From: Halomonas sp. I5-271120
GTDB taxonomy: Bacteria; Pseudomonadota; Gammaproteobacteria; Pseudomonadales; Halomonadaceae
DNA length: 64,000 nt
Direction: 5' to 3'
Assembly (NCBI RefSeq): GCF_030553075.1
Contig: NZ_CP130701.1
Span: 3,748,368-3,812,367 of the forward strand
Part shown: positions 58,555 through 64,000 of the stretch, in pieces
Layout: every line of letters starts with the position of its first letter
Numbering within the stretch: position 1 is the first letter of the stretch
The notes under the pieces: generated by a model
What the model was told of the DNA's origin: nothing
What the model saw: only the letters and a program-made list of their open reading frames with translations
Database searches by the model: none
Translations under genes and position numbers: made by a program

Positions 58555-59520
58555 CTATAGCCAGCCCGCCCGGCGAAACCGCCAATGCAGAACCCCGCAG
58601 GCAAGCCCCATGATCGACAGAGCGAGGGGGTAGCCGAGCCGCCAGTCCAGCTCTGGCATGTGCTTGAAATTCATTCCCCATATACCGGCCAGGATGGTCG
58701 CCACGGCAAAGATCGCCGCCCAGGCGGCAAGCCGCTTGTGCACCTCGCTTTCATCGATGGCGACCATCGACAGGTTTACCTGGATGGCCGTGATGATCGT
58801 CTCGCGAATGGTGTCGACCCCGACCTCGATGCGGTGCAGGTGATCATACACGTCGCGGAAGTATTCGCGGGTGTTGAGGCACAGCGCCGGCACGCGACCG
58901 CCGATTAGATGGGCCGTGGCCTCGGCCAACGGCGTCACGGCGTGCTTCAACAACATGGTGCGGCGCTTGAGCTGGTAGAGGCGCTCGAGACTCATGCGCG
59001 CTGTGCCCCGGATGAAGATCTGATCCTCGATATCCTCGAGTTCATTTTCCAGCGACTCGACCACCGGAAAGTAGCGATCCACCACCGCATCCAGCAGCGC
59101 ATAGAGCACGAAGGCAGGCCCCTGCTGCAGCAGATGAGGCTCCCGTTCGCAGCGCGCGCGCACGCCAAGAAAGCCTTGGGTGGCATGCTGGCGAACCGAC
59201 AGCACATAGCGCTCGCCGAGAAACACCGCCACCTCGCCCTCATCGAATTCGCCATCGACCAGGGTAATCGGGCGCATGATGCAAAAAAGCGCCTTGCCAT
59301 ACTCCTCGATCTTGGGGCGCTGCTGACCGTGAAGGGCATCTTCGACGGCCAGCTCATGCAAGTCGAAGATCTCCTCAAAGCGCCGGAACTCCTCGGGGTC
59401 CGGGTCATGCAAGGCGACCCACACGAAGCAGTCGGGATGCTGCATGGCCTCGGCGATGTCATCGGTGTGGATATCCCGCTGGCGATGCCCGTGTTCATAG
59501 GCGACACAGTTGACGATCAT
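58555..59520 (-). CDS. corA: CorA-family Mg2+/Co2+ transporter
   Basis: This 321-residue inner-membrane transporter has a long cytoplasmic N-terminal domain. Two C-terminal helices end the protein, with the pore signature IWGMNFKHMPEL (GMN) between them. It begins MIVNCVAYEHGHRQRDI, close to classical CorA openings. It takes up Mg2+ as a pentamer. No regulatory gene lies next to it. Confidence 0.92.
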   Translation of the reverse strand: MIVNCVAYEHGHRQRDIHTDDIAEAMQHPDCFVWVALHDPDPEEFRRFEEIFDLHELAVEDALHGQQRPKIEEYGKALFCIMRPITLVDGEFDEGEVAVFLGERYVLSVRQHATQGFLGVRARCEREPHLLQQGPAFVLYALLDAVVDRYFPVVESLENELEDIEDQIFIRGTARMSLERLYQLKRRTMLLKHAVTPLAEATAHLIGGRVPALCLNTREYFRDVYDHLHRIEVGVDTIRETIITAIQVNLSMVAIDESEVHKRLAAWAAIFAVATILAGIWGMNFKHMPELDWRLGYPLALSIMGLACGVLHWRFRRAGWL

Positions 59521-59586
59521 CGGCTAGCTCCTGGCTGGGTCGTGGATATATCAACGCATAGACACCCATACGGCGATGAGGGCGCC

Positions 59587-60018
59587 TCAACGATCTTCAT
59601 CTTCTCCACCCTGACAGGGGCTCGAGGCGCTTCGCGGGTGGCGCAGCGGCGGGCGGCGCAGCAGCCAAAGCGCAAGATGACGCAGGGCGCGCAGCAGTGG
59701 ATACCAGCTCCTGGCACGCCACTGGCCGCTAAAAAGGTGGCGATTCAGTCGGTTGAAGACGCCCACCGGACTGCTCAACATTGCCAGCACCCGCAGCGCC
59801 TCGGCGCCGTGATACCACTGCGCATCCAGGTGCAGCACCATGCCCTGATCGAGATCGAAGCCGAGGGCCCTCACCTGGTCGACCACCGGGTCATCGCCAC
59901 GGGCATCGACCAGACGCATCTCGCCCACGGTGTCTTTCAGCCGCATCCAACGCACATAGCGGGTGCAAAAGGGACACTGGCCATCGTAGACCAGCAGGTT
60001 TTGGGTATCGGCTGCCAC
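59587..60018 (-). CDS. DCC-family (DUF393) thiol-disulfide oxidoreductase-like protein
   Basis: This protein of about 143 residues starts with GTG at 60018 (VAADTQNLLVYDGQCPFCTR). The motif DGQCPFC, close to the usual DxxCxxC of the DCC family, lies near residue 13. A C-terminal region rich in Arg, Leu and Trp follows. I chose the GTG because an AGGAGGAG site lies 5-12 bases upstream; the longer frame upstream lacks similarity. Two tandem copies of that ribosome-binding region precede it. The function is unknown. Confidence 0.8.
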   Translation of the reverse strand: MAADTQNLLVYDGQCPFCTRYVRWMRLKDTVGEMRLVDARGDDPVVDQVRALGFDLDQGMVLHLDAQWYHGAEALRVLAMLSSPVGVFNRLNRHLFSGQWRARSWYPLLRALRHLALWLLRRPPLRHPRSASSPCQGGEDEDR

Positions 60019-60021
60019 GTA

Positions 60022-60063
60022 TTCTCCTCCTGACACAGCTGGCTCTCCTCCTGGCACAGCTGG
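60022..60063. repeat. 21-bp tandem duplication containing a ribosome-binding site
   Basis: TTCTCCTCCTGACACAGCTGG is followed directly by CTCTCCTCCTGGCACAGCTGG, with two differences. On the minus strand each copy holds AGGAGGAG, the ribosome-binding site of the DCC-family gene whose GTG lies just downstream. Confidence 0.9.
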
Positions 60064-60150
60064 TGAGGCCGCCCGGATGGCCGTGGGTGTCCCGCTGCGC
60101 TTATGATGGCACTGATTGCTCCACTCGCCGACCTCACAAGGACGTTGTGC

Positions 60151-61065
60151 ATGCCGAGTCACCTCGCCGCCCTGCCCCGCCTGATTCCTCGCTTGGCGCA
60201 TTTCGCCTGGCGGGTGCTGATGGCTTTCTTTCGTAACCGGGGCATCCTGCTGGCCGGCGGCGTGGGCTATAACGTTCTGCTGTCGATCGTGCCACTTTTT
60301 GCGCTGCTCTGCGTGCTGCTGACCCACGTAGCCGACGAGCAGCATCTGCTCGAGGTGCTGTCGATCCAGGCGCGTCACCTGACGCCAGCACATGCCAGCG
60401 TCCTGCTCGATGCGGTGCAGGCGCTGCTGGAATCGCGGGATGCCATCGGACTGTTCGGTATTCCGGTACTGCTGATTTTCAGCTCCTTCGCCTTTCGCAT
60501 GATCGAGGACTGCATGGCGATCATCTTCCATCAGCCTGACTACCAGGCGAAACGCAGTGTCTGGGTCTCCGTGCTGCTGCCCTATGCCTTTATTCTGGTG
60601 CTGGGCACCGGGCTTCTGGCCCTCACCCTGCTGGTATCGATGATCGGCGCCTTCAACAACGCCATGCTGGCCGTCTTCGGCGTCAACCTGCCGCTGGCGA
60701 GCCTCTCGGAGCCGGCCCTCAATCTGATCAGTTTCTTCGGCCTGTTTGCCATGTTCAGCGCCATCTACAAGGTGCTGCCGGTGGTGCATATTGCACTGCG
60801 CAGGGCGCTGGTCGGCGGCTTTGTAGCGGCGCTTCTCTGGGAGGGAGTCCGGCAGCTGCTAGTGGTCTATTTCGCCAACCTGTCGCTGGTCAATGCGGTT
60901 TATGGCTCGCTTGCCACCATCGTCATCGTACTGCTGAGCCTCGAGGTCGGCGCCATCATCCTGCTGCTGGGTGGGCAGGTGATCGCCGAGCTTGAGCGCA
61001 ACGACCGCGCTAATCTGCCCTGGTACCAGGACCCGCCCCGTGACGCCGTCAGTGGGACCCGCTGA
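60151..61065 (+). CDS. YihY/BrkB-family membrane protein
   Basis: This protein of about 304 residues has six membrane helices. It contains the YihY signatures FFRNRGILLAGGVGYNVLLS, VYGSLATIVIVLLSLEVGA and ILLLGGQVIAEL. I chose the ATG at 60151, with AAGGAC upstream; earlier in-frame ATGs at 60103 and 60106 would add 15-16 residues. Family members are often mislabelled as ribonuclease BN; no nuclease motif is here. Transport of an envelope molecule is suspected for relatives. Its end overlaps the convergent TerB-like gene by 17 bp. Confidence 0.85.
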   Translation: MPSHLAALPRLIPRLAHFAWRVLMAFFRNRGILLAGGVGYNVLLSIVPLFALLCVLLTHVADEQHLLEVLSIQARHLTPAHASVLLDAVQALLESRDAIGLFGIPVLLIFSSFAFRMIEDCMAIIFHQPDYQAKRSVWVSVLLPYAFILVLGTGLLALTLLVSMIGAFNNAMLAVFGVNLPLASLSEPALNLISFFGLFAMFSAIYKVLPVVHIALRRALVGGFVAALLWEGVRQLLVVYFANLSLVNAVYGSLATIVIVLLSLEVGAIILLLGGQVIAELERNDRANLPWYQDPPRDAVSGTR

Positions 61066-61507
61066 GGGCCTCCTGCACGCTGAGTTTGGCGCGAATGAAA
61101 TCGCTGTGCCTGACGTACAGCAGATCGGCCAGGCGCCGAATACGATGCTCCTCCAGCGGGCTCAGCTCGCCATCAGCATAGGCCAGCTGCCACATCAGGC
61201 GGATCAATTCCGCCCGCTGCTCATAGCCATAGCGATCCTTGATCAGACTCACGAACTGATAGTGATCCACGGCATGCTCGACTTCCTGCCGCGCCAGTGT
61301 CATCAACTCGTCCACCGCGGCCTCGTCGAGCGAGAAATGACGCAGCAGCATACTGCGCAGGGCATCGAGCTCGCGGCGGTCATGATGGTAGTCGGCACGT
61401 ACCACTTCGCACAGCAGTGCGGCAGTCGCGAGCTCCAGGGTCGGCCCTTCCTCCTCACCGGAGGTAACCAGGGTGCGGTGAAAGAACTGCTGAATGGCCT
61501 CAAGCAT
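61049..61507 (-). CDS. TerB-like protein
   Basis: This 152-residue, all-helical protein resembles the TerB family. LELATAALLCEVVRADYHHD begins the domain and carries the conserved acidic region. RLMWQLAYADGELSPLEEHR has the second. In relatives these acidic loops bind metals. There are no other ter genes nearby, so the tellurite-resistance name would be misleading. It is convergent with the YihY-type gene. Confidence 0.8.
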   Translation of the reverse strand: MLEAIQQFFHRTLVTSGEEEGPTLELATAALLCEVVRADYHHDRRELDALRSMLLRHFSLDEAAVDELMTLARQEVEHAVDHYQFVSLIKDRYGYEQRAELIRLMWQLAYADGELSPLEEHRIRRLADLLYVRHSDFIRAKLSVQEALSGSH

Positions 61508-61605
61508 GGGTTGGTCTCCTAGGATTGATACGAGGACGTCATCGTGCCCTCACCGACTGCGACCGGCAGCGCAATGGAGAAGTTCAGCAGCCGACCTTGA
61601 GCCAC

Positions 61606-62367
61606 CTAGGGCTTGAGCCGATAACCACTGCGAAACATCCAGCTCACCACCGCAAGGCTCACTGCCAGGAAGGCCACCACCACAGCGAGGCTCGCCGCCA
61701 GGCTGACATCGCCGACCCCATAGAAGCTCCAGCGAAAGCCGCTGACCAGGTAAACCACCGGATTGAGGAGCGTCACGCCCTGCCAGAACGGCGGCAGCAT
61801 GTCGATGGAGTAAAAGGTGCCACCAAGAAAGGTCAGCGGTGTGATCACCAGCAGCGGCACCAGCTGCAGTCGATCAAACCCTTCGGCCCAGATGCCAATG
61901 ATGAAACCGAGCAGACTGAAGGTAAACGCCGTCAGAACCAGAAACAGCAGCATCCAGAACGGATGGGCGATCTCGAGGGGTACGAAGAGCCCCGCTGTCC
62001 CCAGAATGATCAGGCCCAAGAGAATCGACTTGCTGGCTGCGGCGCCTACGTAGCCCATCACGATCTCCATATAGGACACCGGCGCCGAGAGCAGCTCGTA
62101 AATGCTGCCCGAGAAGCGGGGAAAAAAGATCCCGAAGGAGGCATTCGAGACGCTCTGGGTCAGCAGCATCAGCATGATCAGCCCCGGCACGATGAAGGCG
62201 CCGTAGCTGATGCCCGCCACTTCGGTGATCCGCGAGCCGATCGCCGAGCCGAACACCACGAAATAAAGGGACGTCGAGAGAACAGGCGAGACGATGCTCT
62301 GCAGCAGCGTGCGCCGGGTGCGAGCCATTTCTGAGCGGTAGATGGCCGCCATGCCGCGAAGATTCAT
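61606..62367 (-). CDS. ABC-2-type transporter permease (YadH-like)
   Basis: This 253-residue membrane protein has six helices and the ABC-2 pattern: [20 protein letters not shown] at the N-terminus and [20 protein letters not shown] near the C-terminal third. Its start overlaps the ATPase gene's stop by 4 bp, so the pair makes one exporter. The family suggests YadG/YadH-type export of an unknown substrate. Confidence 0.88.
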   Translation of the reverse strand: MNLRGMAAIYRSEMARTRRTLLQSIVSPVLSTSLYFVVFGSAIGSRITEVAGISYGAFIVPGLIMLMLLTQSVSNASFGIFFPRFSGSIYELLSAPVSYMEIVMGYVGAAASKSILLGLIILGTAGLFVPLEIAHPFWMLLFLVLTAFTFSLLGFIIGIWAEGFDRLQLVPLLVITPLTFLGGTFYSIDMLPPFWQGVTLLNPVVYLVSGFRWSFYGVGDVSLAASLAVVVAFLAVSLAVVSWMFRSGYRLKP

Positions 62368-63290
62368 GGGTTCTCCCTTACCAGGCTGACGAAGATATCC
62401 TCGAGCGAGCTCTGCTCGGTATGCAGGTCCTTGAACTGAATGCCGGCCTTCCTGAGCTCCTCGAGCATTCCAGCGATGCCGGTGTGCTCCTGCTGAGTGT
62501 CGTAGCGATAGACCAGCTCATGGCCGTCGTCGGAGAGCGTCAGCGGAAAAGTCGACAGAGCATTGGGCAGCGAGACCAGGGGCTCGAGCAATTGCAGGGT
62601 CAACTGCTTGCGCCCCAGACTCTGCATCAGGGTCTGCTTGTCCTCGACCAGGATGATCTCTCCGCGCTGGATCACGCCGATGCGATCAGCCATCTCCTCG
62701 GCTTCCTCGATGTAGTGGGTGGTGAGGATGATGGTCACCCCGCTTTCGCGCAGGCCACGCACCACCTCCCACATTTCCCGGCGCAGCTCGACATCGACCC
62801 CGGCGGTGGGCTCGTCGAGAAAGAGGATTTGCGGCTCATGCGACAGTGCCTTGGCGATCAGCACCCGCCGCTTCATGCCCCCGGAAAGGGTGATCAAGCG
62901 GTTGTTACGCTTTTCCCACAGCGCCAGGGAGCGCAGTACTCGCTCGATATGAGCGGGATCGGGGGCCTTGCCAAAGAGGCCACGACTGAAACTCACCGAA
63001 TTCCATACCGTCTCGAAGGCCTCGTTGGTCAGTTCCTGAGGCACCAGGCCAATCCTCGCTCGGGCCGCCCGATAGTCACGGATATTGTCATGGCCATCCA
63101 CCAGCACAGTCCCTGACGTGGGGTTGACCAGGCCGCAGATGACGCTGATCAGGGTGGTCTTGCCGGCACCATTGGGCCCCAGCAGGGCAAATATCTCCCC
63201 GGCCTTTACGTCGAGGTTCACCCCGGTGAGCGCCTGAAACCCTGAGGCATAGGTCTTGGACAGATCGGTGACGCTGATCGCCGGCGGCAT
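62364..63290 (-). CDS. ABC transporter ATPase (YadG-like)
   Basis: This protein of about 308 residues starts at ATG 63290 ([17 protein letters not shown]), after GGAAGGGG. Walker A is [13 protein letters not shown], the signature is [15 protein letters not shown] and Walker B is [12 protein letters not shown], followed by the switch His in [11 protein letters not shown]. An in-frame extension of 26 codons upstream falls on 12-bp tandem repeats and is not considered real. It is coupled to the permease gene. Confidence 0.9.
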   Translation of the reverse strand: MPPAISVTDLSKTYASGFQALTGVNLDVKAGEIFALLGPNGAGKTTLISVICGLVNPTSGTVLVDGHDNIRDYRAARARIGLVPQELTNEAFETVWNSVSFSRGLFGKAPDPAHIERVLRSLALWEKRNNRLITLSGGMKRRVLIAKALSHEPQILFLDEPTAGVDVELRREMWEVVRGLRESGVTIILTTHYIEEAEEMADRIGVIQRGEIILVEDKQTLMQSLGRKQLTLQLLEPLVSLPNALSTFPLTLSDDGHELVYRYDTQQEHTGIAGMLEELRKAGIQFKDLHTEQSSLEDIFVSLVRENP

Positions 63291-63331
63291 GGCCCCTTCC
63301 TGTTCTGAAGGTAAGGACGAAGATGAAGGCC

Positions 63332-63367
63332 GGGTTGAAGTCAGGGTTGAAGTCAGAGTTGAAATCA
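63332..63367. repeat. Three 12-bp tandem repeats upstream of the YadG-like gene
   Basis: GGGTTGAAGTCA occurs twice, followed by GAGTTGAAATCA, without spacers. They lie 42 bp upstream of the ATPase start, between two ABC transporter genes. Confidence 0.85.
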
Positions 63368-63424
63368 ATGGATGCTGCTCTCCGTTGCGGCTGGTTGAAT
63401 CCTTGATCGAGGCTTTGTCTCTCC

Positions 63425-64000
63425 TCAGTCACGGCCCGTCGACAGCTCTGCGGCTGTCGCATCACCGGTTCTGAGCGGTGATGGCTCTGCGGGGACATCG
63501 AGCCCCAGAAAACCACCCGACTGGCGTTGCCAGAGACCGGCATAAGTGCCGCCATGGGCGAGCAGTTCGTGATGGGTGCCAGACTCGACGATACGCCCCT
63601 GCTCCATGACCACCAGCCGATCGAGCATGGCGATGGTCGAAAGCCGATGGGCAATGGCAATCACCGTCTTGCCCTCCATCAGCGCGTAGAGCTGCTCCTG
63701 AATGGCCGCCTCGACCTCCGAATCCAGCGCCGAGGTGGCCTCGTCGAGCACCAGAATCGGCGCATCCTTGAGCAGCACCCGAGCGATGGCGATTCGCTGA
63801 CGCTGGCCGCCGGACAGCTTGACCCCGCGTTCGCCAACATGGGCATCGTAGCCGGTGCGGCCCTGAGGGTCGGAGGCCTGACGAATGAAGGTATCCGCAT
63901 GGGCGCGCCTAGCCGCTTCGATGATCTCTTCCTCGCTGGCATCCGGACGACCGTAGCGAATGTTGTCGCGAATCGAGCGATGCAGTAGCGAGGTGTCCTG
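63425..64000 (-). CDS. ABC exporter, ATP-binding C-terminus (partial)
   Basis: The frame runs off the right edge, so about 191 C-terminal residues are visible. They cover [20 protein letters not shown] (Q-loop region), the signature [18 protein letters not shown], Walker [13 protein letters not shown] and the switch His in [13 protein letters not shown]. This is the arrangement of type-I (MsbA/LmrA-like) exporters, with permease and ATPase in one chain. The permease part should lie beyond the window. The substrate cannot be told. Confidence 0.9.
   Translation of the reverse strand, partial: QDTSLLHRSIRDNIRYGRPDASEEEIIEAARRAHADTFIRQASDPQGRTGYDAHVGERGVKLSGGQRQRIAIARVLLKDAPILVLDEATSALDSEVEAAIQEQLYALMEGKTVIAIAHRLSTIAMLDRLVVMEQGRIVESGTHHELLAHGGTYAGLWQRQSGGFLGLDVPAEPSPLRTGDATAAELSTGRD

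Noticed and set aside
61049..61507. Tellurite-resistance operon
   Set aside because: Only a TerB-like protein is present; no terA, terC, terD or terZ genes are nearby.

Overview
The window looks like a chromosomal piece of a moderately halophilic gammaproteobacterium of the Halomonas type. This is inferred from the GC-rich backbone, the complete Na+-translocating NADH:quinone reductase (nqr) operon and Pseudomonas-like gene order (sthA, nqrM, nqrF-A, gap, mfd and, further on, topA). No rRNA, tRNA or CRISPR array was seen.

Region 1 (1-18400) is a Wzx/Wzy-type surface polysaccharide locus read entirely on the minus strand. From its promoter side it holds a low-molecular-weight tyrosine phosphatase, an RfaH ops element, wzz, rmlB, rmlA, fdtA, fdtC, fdtB, wzx, an alpha-1,2-fucosyltransferase, a GT2 glycosyltransferase, an EpsG/Wzy-like polymerase, a GT4 glycosyltransferase, gmd and fcl (cut by the window edge). 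The genes predict a glycan built from a dTDP-3-acetamido-3,6-dideoxyhexose (Fuc3NAc or Qui3NAc) and GDP-L-fucose. The polymerase, flippase and transferase genes are visibly AT-rich, unlike the nucleotide-sugar genes. They are separated by insertion sequence wreckage: one intact IS30, two IS30 remnants, an IS3 remnant, two ISAs1 remnants and an IS110/IS1111 element that has lost its first catalytic Asp.

Region 2 (18600-32400) holds energy and repair genes: soluble transhydrogenase, NqrM, NqrF-A, a long-form glyceraldehyde-3-phosphate dehydrogenase and, divergently, Mfd. The nqr operon has no adjacent apbE.

Region 3 (32300-44800) holds two L,D-transpeptidases flanking a Braun-type lipoprotein gene that carries a one-base frameshift, an EAL protein with a degenerate GGDEF domain, a small K+-channel-like protein, a nitrilase-family hydrolase, a NYN-domain protein, topA with two small partners, and pyk followed by mgsA.

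Region 4 (44800-64000) holds a DUF3141 PHA-synthase-like hydrolase, a lone amtB with a sigma-54-like promoter, two-subunit pyruvate carboxylase with a divergent LysR regulator, dcd, apbC, a phosphoribosyltransferase, a membrane-anchored coiled-coil protein, arfB, corA, a DCC-family protein, a YihY-type membrane protein, a TerB-like protein and two ABC transporters (the last one partial).

A recurring oddity is short (12-21 bp) tandem repeats in intergenic DNA and at gene ends, seen in at least six places. I did not find a convincing wholly new multi-gene system. The most notable signals are the ops element, the paired TCACA-N4-TGTGA palindromes, the IS1111-type noncoding region, the lpp frameshift between two L,D-transpeptidases, and the repeat pattern.
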